Origin: Candidatus Arsenophonus lipoptenae
GTDB taxonomy: Bacteria; Pseudomonadota; Gammaproteobacteria; Enterobacterales; Enterobacteriaceae
Length of the DNA stretch: 64,000 nt
Reading direction: 5' to 3'
NCBI RefSeq assembly: GCF_001534665.1
Contig: NZ_CP013920.1
Span: forward strand, 632,501-696,500
The notes below the pieces were generated by a model that did no database searches, was not told where the DNA came from, and saw only the letters and a program-made list of their open reading frames with translations. Every line of letters starts with the position of its first letter. Within the stretch, counting starts at the first letter, position 1. This document shows, in pieces, positions 9,418 to 19,846 of this stretch. The translations under genes were made by a program, and so were the position numbers.

Positions 9418-10773
9418 ATGCAACTAAAAAAAATCAATTTACCTTATTCAATAAATACTGCTTTAGACTATTTTTCTGCTATGGTTAATCAACCATGGGC
9501 AATGTTATTACATTCAGGTAATGCAAATCATCACTATAATCGTTTTGATATTATTGTCGCTGATCCGATAACTACATTAGAAACAAGATATAATATAACT
9601 AAAATTAATAGTCAAGGTAAAATAATAAAATTAACACTAGATCCTTTTGATATATTAAAAAATGAAATTCAACATTTGAATATAATGATTGTATCAGATC
9701 CTGATTTACCTTTTCAAGGTGGTGCTTTAGGTTTATGGAGTTATGATTTAGTGCGAAGAATAGAAGCACTCCCAGAAATTTCTAAAACAGAACTAAATTT
9801 TCCTGATATGGCTATTGGCATTTATCTTTGGGCATTAATTGTTGATCATCATAAAAAAATAGTTACTTTGCTTAGTTATCAAAATATTGAAAAACGCTTA
9901 TTTTGGTTAAAAAATCAAGTTAAAATATCAACTAAAGAATTCCAAATATGTGAAAAATGGCAAAGTAATATGTCTAAATTAGAATATTATGATAAATTTA
10001 ATAAAATTCATCAATATTTACGTAATGGTGATTGTTATCAAATTAATTTAGCTCAACGTTTTAAAGCTAAATATAAAGGTGATGAATGGAACGCTTTTAT
10101 AAAACTTAATCAAAATAATCAAGCTCCATTTTCTGCTTTTATTCGTTTAGAAAATAATTGTATAATAAGTTTATCTCCAGAACGTTTTCTTAGTCTTCAT
10201 GATAATTTGATTCAAACACGTCCAATTAAAGGATCATTACCTAGATTATCCAATACTAGAGAGGATAAAAAACAAATTAAAAGATTACAATTATCCATTA
10301 AAAATCGAGCTGAAAATATAATGATAGTTGATTTATTGCGTAATGATATAGGTAAAGTAGCAATACCTGGAACAGTTAGTGTACCAGAACTATTTGTAGT
10401 TGAATCTTTTCCAGCTATTCATCATTTAGTTAGTACTATTATAGCACGATTACATTATCATTATAAAGCAACTGATTTATTAAAAGCATGTTTTCCTGGA
10501 GGTTCAATTACAGGTGCTCCTAAAATACGGTCTATGGAAATTATTGAAGAACTTGAACCTAATAGAAGATATATTTATTCTGGTTCAATAGGTTATATTA
10601 GTTTATGTGGCACCATGGATACAAATATTTGTATACGTACTTTATTAACTGAAGATCAATATCTTTATTGTTGGTCTGGTGGAGGTATTGTAATAGATAG
10701 TTTATCAGACGATGAGTATCAAGAGACTTTCGATAAATTAAGTAAGATATTATCAATATCAAAGTATAATTAA
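9418..10773 (+). CDS. pabB: Aminodeoxychorismate synthase component I
   Basis: Converts chorismate plus ammonia (from the PabA glutaminase subunit) to 4-amino-4-deoxychorismate, the entry to p-aminobenzoate and folate. It is 451 residues, near E. coli PabB (453). The chorismate-binding domain is complete: RNGDCYQINLAQRF, SPERFLS, the PIKGS motif with active-site Lys271, NRAENIMIVDLLRNDIGK, CFPGGSITGAPK and WSGGGIVIDS. The N-terminal FQGGALGLWSYDL segment is also typical. TrpE and EntC/MenF are relatives, but PIKGS and the N-terminal domain favour PabB. Retention implies local folate synthesis if pabA, pabC and the fol genes occur elsewhere. Confidence 0.94.
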   Translation: MQLKKINLPYSINTALDYFSAMVNQPWAMLLHSGNANHHYNRFDIIVADPITTLETRYNITKINSQGKIIKLTLDPFDILKNEIQHLNIMIVSDPDLPFQGGALGLWSYDLVRRIEALPEISKTELNFPDMAIGIYLWALIVDHHKKIVTLLSYQNIEKRLFWLKNQVKISTKEFQICEKWQSNMSKLEYYDKFNKIHQYLRNGDCYQINLAQRFKAKYKGDEWNAFIKLNQNNQAPFSAFIRLENNCIISLSPERFLSLHDNLIQTRPIKGSLPRLSNTREDKKQIKRLQLSIKNRAENIMIVDLLRNDIGKVAIPGTVSVPELFVVESFPAIHHLVSTIIARLHYHYKATDLLKACFPGGSITGAPKIRSMEIIEELEPNRRYIYSGSIGYISLCGTMDTNICIRTLLTEDQYLYCWSGGGIVIDSLSDDEYQETFDKLSKILSISKYN

Positions 10774-11369
10774 ATTAACAAATTTAGTAAATAATTTATT
10801 AAATTGATTATAAAAAGTTTATTATAATTTATAGTGTAAGTTTTTAGAAAAAATTAATGAACAATTAAAAGCAGATATCTGTGGTATTTTAATATTATAA
10901 CAATTAAGAGTTTTTATTAAAATTCATATTTTTTATTTATTAAAAATATGAAAGTACGTATTGCATATTATTATTTGAATGGTCTTCAATAGTTAATTTT
11001 TAACATGTTAATTCTAATTAATATCTTAATTCTTTAAGATACTATCTTATTTTAATTTATTCATTATTAATTTTAATAGAATTATTTAGTTGCTATCCAT
11101 ATAATTAAATTTTATATTTATAATTATTTTTTTTAAAAGATTATTACTATTACTTGATAAGGATAGTATATATCATGAAAGTAACAAGTACATGGTTAAG
11201 AAGTTAAGTGATAATAAAATTAATTTATTAAACTTAATGCAGTATTAAATTTAATAAAACATATTGATAAATAAAAATTATAACTAATAGACGTTATTAT
11301 TGATATTTTTAATTAATTATGTTTTTATTTTTATGTAATATTTTTATACAATTTTATTGTAGTTATATT
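10774..11369. other. Gene-free spacer between convergent pabB and fabI
   Basis: 596 bases of A/T-rich sequence without an open frame of note. At 11175 an ATG opens a ten-codon reading (MKVTSTWLRS) before a stop; I could not link it to a gene. No clear terminator with a G/C core was found for either flanking gene. Confidence 0.4.
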
Positions 11370-12161
11370 TTATGTTCTTGATTTTGTACCAGTTATTCCA
11401 ATAATATTAAAACCACTATCAACATGTATTATTTCACCTGTTACCCCAGTTGATAAATCAGAACAAAGAAATGCTGCCCAATTACCTATATTTTCAGTAG
11501 TTACCGTGTATTTAATTGGAGTCACTAATTTGTAGTATTCTAACATATTACGGAAATTTTTAATCCCAGATGCTGCCAATGTTCTTATTGGTCCAGCTGA
11601 AATACCATTAACTCTAATTCCCTGAGGTCCCATTGAATTAGCCATATAACGAACATTTGCTTCTAGAGAAGCTTTTGCTAAACCCATAATATTATAATTA
11701 GGGATAGCTCTTTCAGAACCTAAATAGGTTAAGGTAACTATAGATGAATTAGGATTTAACATATTTCGGCAAGCCTTAGCTAATGCAACCAAGCTAAATG
11801 AACTAATATCATGAGCTATTTGAAATCCTTGTCTTGTAACAGTATTAACATAATCACCATTAAGTTGAGTTGCTGGTGCATAGGCGATAGAATGTATAAA
11901 ACCATCAAAATTTTTCCATATTTTGGATAAATCTTTAAATAATATAGATATATTCTCATCTGAAGTTACATCACATGGTAAAACAATCTTAGATCCAAAT
12001 TTTTTTGCGATTTCTTTTACACGATATTTTAATTTATTTCCTTGGTAACTGAAGGCTAATTCAGCACCTTGTTTGTGCATTGCTTTTGCAATTCCATAAG
12101 CAATAGATAATTTACTAGCTAAGCCTGTGATTAAAATTCGTTTGCCAATCATAAAACCCAT
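11370..12161 (-). CDS. fabI: Enoyl-[acyl-carrier-protein] reductase [NADH]
   Basis: Catalyses the last reduction of each fatty-acid elongation cycle, supplying acyl chains for phospholipid and lipid A. It is a short-chain dehydrogenase/reductase family member of 263 residues (E. coli 262). The NADH-binding stretch [20 protein letters not shown] opens the protein. Tyr146, Tyr156 and Lys163 of the active site fall in [20 protein letters not shown] at the same positions as in E. coli. [18 protein letters not shown] is also conserved. It is a single gene in a wide spacer. Confidence 0.97.
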   Translation of the reverse strand: MGFMIGKRILITGLASKLSIAYGIAKAMHKQGAELAFSYQGNKLKYRVKEIAKKFGSKIVLPCDVTSDENISILFKDLSKIWKNFDGFIHSIAYAPATQLNGDYVNTVTRQGFQIAHDISSFSLVALAKACRNMLNPNSSIVTLTYLGSERAIPNYNIMGLAKASLEANVRYMANSMGPQGIRVNGISAGPIRTLAASGIKNFRNMLEYYKLVTPIKYTVTTENIGNWAAFLCSDLSTGVTGEIIHVDSGFNIIGITGTKSRT

Positions 12162-12494
12162 AAATGAGACCCTTGTAATTTATTTTATTTAAATAATAAA
12201 AAAAAGCAAAATAATATATTTGATATTGAAATTCTATCATAGAAATCAAAAAAATATTTGCAATATAAATTGTTATCTTATATAAAAATATTATTTTTTA
12301 ATTTTATATTATCAAATAAATTACTTTAATAGATTTTCGATATTATATATTAAATTAATTTAATAACAAAATATTAAATTTTATTAAATCAATTTTTTAT
12401 ATTATTTAATTAAAATTACTATTTTAAATTAAATAATGATAATAATTTTTATTATAGCGTTATTACTTAATATTTATTAACAAATAATCTGTTA
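12162..12494. other. Gene-free spacer between fabI and purB
   Basis: 333 bases, almost only A and T, between the purB 3' end and the fabI 5' end, both on the minus strand. It should contain the fabI promoter, but no hexamer pair stands out from the background. No relic recognised. Confidence 0.4.
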
Positions 12495-13889
12495 TCATTT
12501 ATAAATTTTATTATTGAGGTCTCTTAAAGAGTTAACCAAATTTATTGAATAGCCAATATATTTATCTGGCTTAATATTTTTTAGAAAAATTTTTTCTGCT
12601 TCAGGTAATTCTAAATCATCAATAAAACATTTAATATCATCCTTTGTAAGGTATTTCCCACGAGTTAAAGTCTTGAGTTTTTCATATGCATTTTTAATTC
12701 TATATTTACGCATAATAGTTTGAATAGCTTCAGTAATGACGATCCAATTAGCATCTAATTCAGATTTTAAATTTTGCTTATTAACTTCTAATTTAGTTAA
12801 CCCTTTTAACATAGCTTTATAAGCAATTAGAGAATAAGCAAATCCAACCCCTAGATTACGTAATACTGTGGAATCAGTTAGATCACGTTGCCAACGTGAT
12901 ATTGGTAATTTATTTACTAGATGATTGAATAAAGCATTTGCTAATCCTAGATTAGCTTCTGAATTTTCAAAATCAATAGGATTTACTTTATATGGCATGG
13001 TTGATGAACCAATTTCATCTTCAATTGTTTTTTGTTTAAAATGATTTAATGCAATATAACCCCATATATCTTGATTAAAGTCTATTAAAATAGTATTAAA
13101 CCGAGAAATACAATTTAAGAGTTCAGCTATGTAGTCATGAGGTTCTATTTGAGTTGTAAATGGATTCCATTTAATATTTAATGAAGTTACAAATTCTTTG
13201 CTAAAAAGGTGCCAATTTATATTAGGGTAGGCAGCCATATGAGCATTGTAATTACCTACCGCACCATTTATTTTGCCTAGAATTTCAATTTTTTGAAGTT
13301 GTTGATATTGTCTAGTCATACGATAAACAACATTAGCAAATTCTTTACCGATAGTAGTTGGTGTGGCAGGTTGACCATGGGTTCTTGATAACAATGGTAA
13401 TTTACGATAAAGATATGCCATATTTTTTATATTATTAATGATTTTTTTCCATTGAATAATGATTATTTTATCGGTAGCATTTTTTAATATTAAAGCATAT
13501 GCAAGATTATTAATATCTTCAGATGTACAAGCGAAATGAATAAATTCTTTTACTTTTTCTAATTCTGGTATAGCTGTCATTTTTTCTTTTAAAAATAATT
13601 CAATCGCTTTTACGTCATGAACAGTAGTTTTTTCAATTTGTTTAATTCTTATTGCATCATTTTCATCAAAGTTTTTTATAATATTATCAAGATAAATCTT
13701 TGCTTTATCAGTAAACATAGGTATCTCTTTAATTTTATTACATTCTGCTAACTTTTGTAACCATTTAATTTCTATTTGTATGCGATATTTTAATAAGCCA
13801 AATTCACTAAAAATAGGAGTTAACATATTAACTTTATCACTGTAGCGCCCATCAATAGGAGATATAGCAGTCAGTGAAGATAATTTCAT
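12495..13889 (-). CDS. purB: Adenylosuccinate lyase
   Basis: Acts twice in purine synthesis: releases fumarate from SAICAR and from adenylosuccinate to give AMP. It belongs to the fumarase/aspartase superfamily. The signature loop GSSTMPYKVNPIDFENSEAN carries the catalytic serine. Other markers are SPIDGRYSDKV at the N-terminus, FACTSEDINNLAYAL, and SRTHGQPATPTTIGKEFANV with the catalytic histidine. It has 464 residues (E. coli 456). In E. coli purB follows hflD and mnmA; here hflD is gone and a 582-base spacer remains. Confidence 0.97.
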   Translation of the reverse strand: MKLSSLTAISPIDGRYSDKVNMLTPIFSEFGLLKYRIQIEIKWLQKLAECNKIKEIPMFTDKAKIYLDNIIKNFDENDAIRIKQIEKTTVHDVKAIELFLKEKMTAIPELEKVKEFIHFACTSEDINNLAYALILKNATDKIIIIQWKKIINNIKNMAYLYRKLPLLSRTHGQPATPTTIGKEFANVVYRMTRQYQQLQKIEILGKINGAVGNYNAHMAAYPNINWHLFSKEFVTSLNIKWNPFTTQIEPHDYIAELLNCISRFNTILIDFNQDIWGYIALNHFKQKTIEDEIGSSTMPYKVNPIDFENSEANLGLANALFNHLVNKLPISRWQRDLTDSTVLRNLGVGFAYSLIAYKAMLKGLTKLEVNKQNLKSELDANWIVITEAIQTIMRKYRIKNAYEKLKTLTRGKYLTKDDIKCFIDDLELPEAEKIFLKNIKPDKYIGYSINLVNSLRDLNNKIYK

Positions 13890-14471
13890 TTTATTAGCTT
13901 CCTTATAATAAATTATAAAAAATCTTTTATTGATTAAATATTAAATCATAAAGTATATCTTTTATAAAGTATATTGTTTGCTTTTTAATACATCTTAACT
14001 ATATAAATAGTATTGCTAAATTATGTACAAATTTTATTTTTATATAAAATAAAATATAAATATTTTATTAGATTTTATTTATCTATATATTCATAATATG
14101 TTATTTATATGGTTACAACAATTATTGTAGCTTTTATTATCTTAATTAAAAATATTTTATTAAAGTATAAGTATGATAAAAATATATTTTTAAAATTAAT
14201 TAATTCGATATTACTTTAATTTTATTTTTTATTGTTTTTATATAGTTATTGATTAATCTTGAATTATAAAAAATAATTTATTAAATTTTTTATGAAATAA
14301 GTGCACTATTGTAAAGTAGTGTATATATATACATGATATACTAAGCATGCTAGTACAATAAATTCTATAATTTTCAGTTTTTTAAAATAAAATACTTATA
14401 AGTAACTAACATTGAAGCTATATTTCTTTTATAACTTAGAAGTATAAAAAATGTATATCATTTATATATAT
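13890..14471. other. Spacer at the site of the lost hflD gene
   Basis: 582 bases between mnmA and purB where E. coli carries hflD (about 640 bases) on the same strand. No open frame remains. A short minus-strand reading (IVLACLV) sits where the HflD N-terminus ALAGICQ would be expected, but this is too weak to call a relic. It may hold the purB promoter. Confidence 0.35.
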
Positions 14472-15572
14472 TTATTTAATAAGTTTTTCAATAACACCAC
14501 CACCTAAACAAATTTCATCTTGATAAAAGACTGCAGATTGACCAGGTGTAACTGCAGCAACAGGATAATTAAAGAATATAATCATTTTATCTTTACTTTC
14601 TTGTTGAATTGTGCATGGGATATCTGGTTGACGATAACGTGTTTTTACTGTATAATTACCTTTTTTATGTAGTTTTGGAAGAGTAATCCAATGCATTTGT
14701 CGTATAATAAATCCTATAGACCTTAATCTTGAATGATTGTAGTCTTGTGCCACAATTAAGTAATTGTTTTCAATATCTTTATCTACTACATACCATGGAG
14801 CTTCGTTAAATGATTTTATACCACCAATTCCTAATCCTTTACGTTGACCTAAAGTATGATACATTAATCCTTTATGTTCTCCTAAAATTTGACCATTAAC
14901 TGTGATAATTTTACCTGGTTGGTTTGAAAGATAATTACTTAAAAATTTACGAAATTTATATTTGCCTATAAAACATATCCCTGTTGAATCTTTTTTATTA
15001 GCAGTTTTTAAGCCAATTTTTGTAGCTATACTACGAACAGTTGATTTTTTAAAATTGCCTATTGGGAATATACTGTGTGCTAGTTGAGTTTGGTTTAAAG
15101 TATAAAGAAAATAACTTTGATCTTTGTTATGATCTATACCACGTAATAATTGATATCCATTTGCAGTAGTCTTGCTTCTTACATAATGTCCTGTTGCTAT
15201 ATAATCTGCTTTTAAATTTTTAATAGAGAATTCCAAAAATGCTTTAAATTTAATTTCTTTATTACATAAAATATCTGGGTTTGGTGTACGTCCAGATTTA
15301 TATTCATCTAAAAAATTAGTAAAAACATGATCCCAATACTCTGCTGAAAAATTAACAGTATAAAGTTGTATATTAAGTTTATTACATACTGATTGTGCAT
15401 CAGCAAGATCAATAGCTACTGAACAATATTCTTCGTTATCGTTTTCTTCCCAGTTCTTCATAAATAGCCCAGCAACTTGATAACCTTTTTGTTTTATCAA
15501 ATAAGCGCATACAGATGAATCAACCCCACCAGACATACTTACTATAACTTTTTTAGATTTGTTATTAAACAT
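14472..15572 (-). CDS. mnmA: tRNA-specific 2-thiouridylase MnmA
   Basis: Thiolates U34 of tRNAs for Lys, Glu and Gln using sulfur relayed by the Tus proteins and IscS. The PP-loop SGGVDSSV near residue 15 binds ATP. The catalytic pair Cys103 ([11 protein letters not shown]) and Cys200 (DSTGICFIG) is intact, as are [34 protein letters not shown] and [11 protein letters not shown]. It has 366 residues against 368 in E. coli. Retention suggests that the U34 thiolation relay remains in this genome. Confidence 0.97.
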   Translation of the reverse strand: MFNNKSKKVIVSMSGGVDSSVCAYLIKQKGYQVAGLFMKNWEENDNEEYCSVAIDLADAQSVCNKLNIQLYTVNFSAEYWDHVFTNFLDEYKSGRTPNPDILCNKEIKFKAFLEFSIKNLKADYIATGHYVRSKTTANGYQLLRGIDHNKDQSYFLYTLNQTQLAHSIFPIGNFKKSTVRSIATKIGLKTANKKDSTGICFIGKYKFRKFLSNYLSNQPGKIITVNGQILGEHKGLMYHTLGQRKGLGIGGIKSFNEAPWYVVDKDIENNYLIVAQDYNHSRLRSIGFIIRQMHWITLPKLHKKGNYTVKTRYRQPDIPCTIQQESKDKMIIFFNYPVAAVTPGQSAVFYQDEICLGGGVIEKLIK

Positions 15573-16802
15573 GAATAATTTTTACCAATTAATTAATAAT
15601 TATAAATTATATTTTATTTCTTAAAATTGAGATTTTATAAAATAATATTAAACTAATTATAGTAAAAATAGATTTGAATCCCCACTATTTTTTTATTTTA
15701 ATATAAAATTGCTATAAATTTGTCATAGTTTATTTATGTATTTAATTACAATGTATAGTTTAAAACTATAATTAAATTATATTATAATATATTAATTATA
15801 ATTGCAATTAATACTATATATTTTATATATAGTAATTTATTAATTCAATTATATTGTGTAAAATTTATGTAGTAGTATTTACTTAAATATGAAAATTGAG
15901 ATATAGAAAAGTTCTTTATGATAAAAACATTGTTAATCATAAAATTAGTGTAATTAATTTTCTAGTTTTATTTTTAAGTTTTATAAATTAATTAATATTT
16001 ATTACGTTTATTTATCAAATATAGTTATTAATTTTATTTAACTATTTTGTAATTTAATACCAAAATATTTTTTCATTATCTTAACTTTCAAATAAAAAGA
16101 TTTACTTATTAATATAAGTAATTGCTGAAACTACAATTGTTTTTTATTTTATCTGAATTTATATGTTATTATAAAAATTGATACTGCATTATGATATATA
16201 CTAACTATATATATATAATTTTTATTTTTTAAATTTTAATTTAAAAAATAATCATAATTAATTTTTATATAATAATATATTTAAATGATAGAATTGTTTT
16301 AATTAATTAAATATTTTTAAAATATAGAAATGAAAGTTATTTTATTAATATATTTATATTATATTTGTTATTATATTTTTAAATATTAAAAACTTTAAAA
16401 AATAAATATTTATTAATTAATAAATATTTATTAAAGTTTAAATATAAATGGGATTTTAAATTGAATATAAATTTTTATATGTTTTATAAAAATTTATTAT
16501 CATCAGTTTTATTTTTTAATTTAATTAATGTTATTTTTCCTTTTAATTAAGTAAAATTTCAATTAATTATTAAAATATTAAATTTAATATATTCTATTTT
16601 ATATTTGTTATTATTAAGTGAATATGAATATCTAGCTAATATTATTATGATCTTATTATCTTAATTACTTTTTATATAAGAGTTAGTTTTTATAAATTAA
16701 AGATTTATTTAAATTTAATTGAATTATATGTTCATAATATTACGATTTTATAAAACTTGGTATAGTCAGTTTTTTTTATTTGAAAGAGGTATATTAATTA
16801 CT
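15573..16802. other. Long gene-free spacer between divergent mnmA and fabR
   Basis: About 1.2 kb of nearly pure A/T. mnmA and fabR are not neighbours in E. coli, so this is a rearrangement junction whose original genes have decayed beyond reading. A short hairpin-like repeat (AAAAATAG/CTATTTTT, 15664-15690) lies upstream of mnmA. It contains the one G/C patch, TTTGAATCCCC, which is not part of a tRNA. No promoter could be singled out for fabR. Confidence 0.4.
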
Positions 16803-17432
16803 GTGGATCACATTACAGGAATTAGAGCAAAACAGAAAGAAAAAACACGTCGTTCTTTAATAAAAGCAGCTTTTAGTCAATTAAGCGCTGATCGTAGTTT
16901 TACTAGTCTTAGTTTACGTGAGGTAGCTAGGGAAGCAGGTATTGCCCCAACTTCATTTTATAGACATTTCCGTGATGTTGATGAATTAGGATTAACTATG
17001 GTTGATGAAAGTGGTCTTATGCTCCGTCAATTAATGCATAAAGCTAGACAGCGTATTGCAAAAGGAGGTAGTGTTATTAGAACATCAATTGCTACTTTTA
17101 TGGAGTTTATTGATCATAATCCAAATATTTTTCGATTATTATTACGGGAACGTTCAGGTACATCTGCTGAGTTTAGAGCGGCAGTTGCTAGAGAAATACA
17201 GCATTTTATTACTGAATTATCAGATTATTTACAAAAAGAAAGTAATCGTCCTAGGTATTTTACTGAAATACAAGCAGAAGCTATGGTTACCATAGTATTT
17301 AGTGCTGGTGCAGAAGCATTAGATATAAATCAAGAAAAACGTCAACTTTTAGAAGAAAGATTAGTTTTGCAACTTAGAATGATTGCTAGAGGGGCTTATT
17401 ATTGGTATCGTAAAGAACAAGATAAATTGTAA
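16803..17432 (+). CDS. fabR: Transcriptional repressor of unsaturated fatty-acid synthesis, TetR family
   Basis: FabR senses the ratio of unsaturated to saturated acyl-CoA/ACP and represses fabB and fabA in E. coli. The helix-turn-helix region [20 protein letters not shown] and [18 protein letters not shown] is almost identical to E. coli. [20 protein letters not shown] and [10 protein letters not shown] in the ligand domain are also strongly conserved. The E. coli ATG position before GVRAQQKEK is a threonine codon here ([11 protein letters not shown]). The GTG at 16803 is chosen as start, with AGAGG thirteen bases upstream. An ATG at 16719 would add 28 residues of unclear origin. Dedicated regulators are rare in such reduced genomes. 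Confidence 0.93.
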   Translation: MDHITGIRAKQKEKTRRSLIKAAFSQLSADRSFTSLSLREVAREAGIAPTSFYRHFRDVDELGLTMVDESGLMLRQLMHKARQRIAKGGSVIRTSIATFMEFIDHNPNIFRLLLRERSGTSAEFRAAVAREIQHFITELSDYLQKESNRPRYFTEIQAEAMVTIVFSAGAEALDINQEKRQLLEERLVLQLRMIARGAYYWYRKEQDKL

Positions 17433-17576
17433 ATATTTTTATATAATTATTAGTTATATAATAAAAAATATTTTTTATAATGAGATAATTAATAAAAATA
17501 TTATTTTTAAATTTATAAAATTAAATATAATTTATTAAAATTATTGTAAATTTTACATAAAAGTAATTTTATTTAA

Positions 17577-18398
17577 TTAATTAGTAATTTTTTCTAATTT
17601 ATTGAAACCTTCATTTTTCATTATAGTAATAAATTTTTTAGTTTTAATATCTATTTTAGTACAATAGGCAATACTTTTGTTTTTTGTTATAAAAAAATTT
17701 TTATCGTTATTTATTAAATGAACAACTCGTTTAGCAATTGCAAAACCAGAATCAACAAAATTTATATTATCTAAAAATATTTTTTTAAATTCTGTTAATA
17801 ATAATGGGAAATGTGTACAACCAAGTACGATAGTATCAGGTGATTCTTTTAATTTTAACAATGGTTTTACAATACGAATTAATTCTTTTTTTAAAATTAC
17901 TTGTCCATAAAATTTTTGTTCTGCTAATTCAACCAACTCCGGAGAAGCAATCTTTATCACTTTACAATCTATAGCAAATTTTTTTATAAGCTCTTTAATA
18001 TAATTTCCATTAATAGTTGCTTCTGTTGCTAATAATCCAATAATACCATTACGTGTTAACTTTCTCGCTGTTTTTATTGCTGGGACAACTCCTATAATTG
18101 GATATTGAAAATTATTTCTTAAAATAGGTAAACTAACTGTACTAGCTGTATTACAAGCAATAATTACTAATGATAATTTATGTTTTTTTTCAATTTGATT
18201 TATATATTGAACAATACGATTAATAATAAATTCTGAGCTTTTTTTTCCATAAGGAAAAGCTGCATTATCAAAAGCATAAATATAATTTAAATTTGGTAAT
18301 AATTTTTTAACTTTACGATAAATAGATAAACCACCAACTCCAGAATCAAAAATTAAAATTGTCGGTAAATTAAGATTTAATGTTTGTGAAAATTTCAT
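17577..18398 (-). CDS. murI: Glutamate racemase
   Basis: Makes D-glutamate for the second residue of the peptidoglycan stem peptide, added by MurD. The two catalytic cysteines are present: Cys82 in IIACNTAST and Cys194 in VLGCTHFPLL. FDSGVGGLSIYRKV near the N-terminus and AFPYGKKSSEFI are standard. It has 273 residues, slightly shorter than E. coli MurI (285). It ends 144 bases from the fabR end, convergent. In E. coli the two are near each other but on the same strand with btuB, trmA and yijD between, so an inversion and losses happened. Confidence 0.96.
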   Translation of the reverse strand: MKFSQTLNLNLPTILIFDSGVGGLSIYRKVKKLLPNLNYIYAFDNAAFPYGKKSSEFIINRIVQYINQIEKKHKLSLVIIACNTASTVSLPILRNNFQYPIIGVVPAIKTARKLTRNGIIGLLATEATINGNYIKELIKKFAIDCKVIKIASPELVELAEQKFYGQVILKKELIRIVKPLLKLKESPDTIVLGCTHFPLLLTEFKKIFLDNINFVDSGFAIAKRVVHLINNDKNFFITKNKSIAYCTKIDIKTKKFITIMKNEGFNKLEKITN

Positions 18399-18916
18399 GC
18401 TTTATTTTATTTTTTGTATAAATTACTTTAATCAAAATTATTAATTTCATTGATTTAAAGAAAATAATATTTATTAACTATTATTTTAATGGTTTTTAGA
18501 TAATCATAAATAATGATTATTAATAAGTTTTTTGAATATAATTTCCCTTAGTATTGATAATATCAAAATTATCATTATTTAGTAAAATACTAAATATAAT
18601 TCATTTTTTGGTTATTTTATAATAAAAATATCATATAAATGATATTTTCTAGATAACTCACAAATATATATTAAAACAACATTATTTAGCAGTACTATCA
18701 GCCAAATAAGGTATTAACTGATAATAAATTATATAAAAATTTTTATTTAATTAATGGTTAAATAAATTGAACATTATTTCAAAATAAATATTTTGTTTAC
18801 TTAATAGTATTAAATTTTTATATATCAATTTTTTTGATAAAATAATGATATATTAAGCCTAATTAACAATTATGTATTAAAATTAAATAATAATAATACT
18901 TTATTAGGAGTAAAAA
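18399..18916. other. Gene-free spacer between divergent murI and gmhA
   Basis: 518 bases holding the 5' ends of murI and gmhA. No gene or relic seen. A clear ribosome binding site (AGGAG at 18906-18910) precedes the gmhA ATG by six bases. Promoters are not distinguishable from A/T background. Confidence 0.4.
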
Positions 18917-19495
18917 ATGTACCAAGAGTTTATTTATGCTGCATTAGAAGAATCTTTGGTTACATTAAAAATTTTTCTTAAAAAGAAAAAAAATATTGAA
19001 GTAATTGAACATGCTGCAATTATGTTATCAAATGCTTTTAAATCTGGAAAAAAAGTTTTATCTTGTGGTAATGGTGGTTCACACTGTGATGCTATGCATT
19101 TTGCTGAAGAATTAACTGGATGTTATCGCGTAAAAAGACCAGCTTATCCAGCAATAGCAATTTCTGATGTTAGTCATATTTCTTGTGTTGGAAATGATTT
19201 TGGTTATGTTTATATTTTTTCTCGTTATATTGAAGCAATTGGTAAAACAGGAGATATATTATTTGCTATTTCAACATCAGGTAATTCTGATAATATAGTT
19301 AAAGCAATCGATGCCGCCCGGATTAAGGGTATGAAAGTAATAATATTGACCGGTAAAGATGGTGGAAAAATAGCAGGCACTGGTGATATTGAAATTTGTG
19401 TGCCCCATTTTGGTTATTCTGATAGGATCCAAGAAATTCATATTAAAATTATTCATATTTTAATTCAGTTAATAGAGAAAGAAATGATCAAGTGA
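18917..19495 (+). CDS. gmhA: Sedoheptulose 7-phosphate isomerase
   Basis: First step of ADP-heptose synthesis for the inner core of lipopolysaccharide. It is a SIS-domain isomerase of 192 residues, the same length as E. coli GmhA. Diagnostic stretches are [53 protein letters not shown] and [20 protein letters not shown]. Preservation of heptose synthesis alongside kdsA, kdsB, lpxC and lpxK suggests the outer membrane still carries a core oligosaccharide. Confidence 0.97.
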   Translation: MYQEFIYAALEESLVTLKIFLKKKKNIEVIEHAAIMLSNAFKSGKKVLSCGNGGSHCDAMHFAEELTGCYRVKRPAYPAIAISDVSHISCVGNDFGYVYIFSRYIEAIGKTGDILFAISTSGNSDNIVKAIDAARIKGMKVIILTGKDGGKIAGTGDIEICVPHFGYSDRIQEIHIKIIHILIQLIEKEMIK

Positions 19496-19846
19496 ATTAA
19501 ATTTTTTTAAAACAAAGAAAAATTTTTGTAAATAATTAATTAATATTAATCTATTTATAAAGAGATTAATTTTTTAATTACGATGTTTTTTAATTTAATG
19601 TGTGATTTTATCACAATATAGTTTTTTTATAAAAGATAGAATTTTTTTAGAAATAAATTACGACAAAAAAAAGTTTACTCAATGTATTTTTAGTTTAGCA
19701 AAGAAGCTAATTATTTTTGCCAAAACTATGGCAAAAATTTGATGTGATCCAATTGGCCAAAATAAAATAAATAATTTTTATGTTATATTTTATTACAGTA
19801 TAATACATTTATACATTATTTATAATACAAACTTTTTTACAATTAT
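19496..19846. other. Spacer between convergent gmhA and trhP with hairpin cluster
   Basis: 351 bases between the 3' ends of gmhA and trhP. The middle contains a strong hairpin (19713-19738), a smaller one just before it (TTAGC/GCTAA near 19695-19710), and the palindrome TTGGCCAA shortly after. This is the only G/C-bearing structured patch in the spacer and fits a shared termination zone. Confidence 0.45.
19713..19738. terminator. Candidate bidirectional terminator hairpin, gmhA/trhP
   Basis: ATTTTTGCCA (19713-19722) and TGGCAAAAAT (19729-19738) form a perfect ten-base-pair stem around AAACTA. A-rich and T-rich stem bases flank a GCCA/TGGC core, giving a T-run in the 3' arm in both directions. 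It lies between two convergent 3' ends. The stem is G/C-poor, so its efficiency is uncertain. Confidence 0.4.

Noticed and set aside
11175-11207. Short reading MKVTSTWLRS in the pabB-fabI spacer
   Set aside because: Stops after ten codons and I could not tie it to any gene expected at this place.
13890-14471. Possible hflD relic (IVLACLV against ALAGICQ)
   Set aside because: Only two or three matching residues in one short stretch and no second anchor in frame, unlike the hemA case.
15661-15695. TTTGAATCCCC patch resembling the T-arm of a tRNA
   Set aside because: The flanking bases do not form the T-stem, acceptor stem or anticodon arm. It is the loop of a short A/T hairpin (AAAAATAG/CTATTTTT).
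16719-16802. 28-residue N-terminal extension of FabR from ATG 16719
   Set aside because: The segment is A/T-driven and hydrophobic, not typical of TetR proteins, and there is no good ribosome binding site before 16719. It resembles only faintly the upstream reading of E. coli fabR, so it was not adopted.
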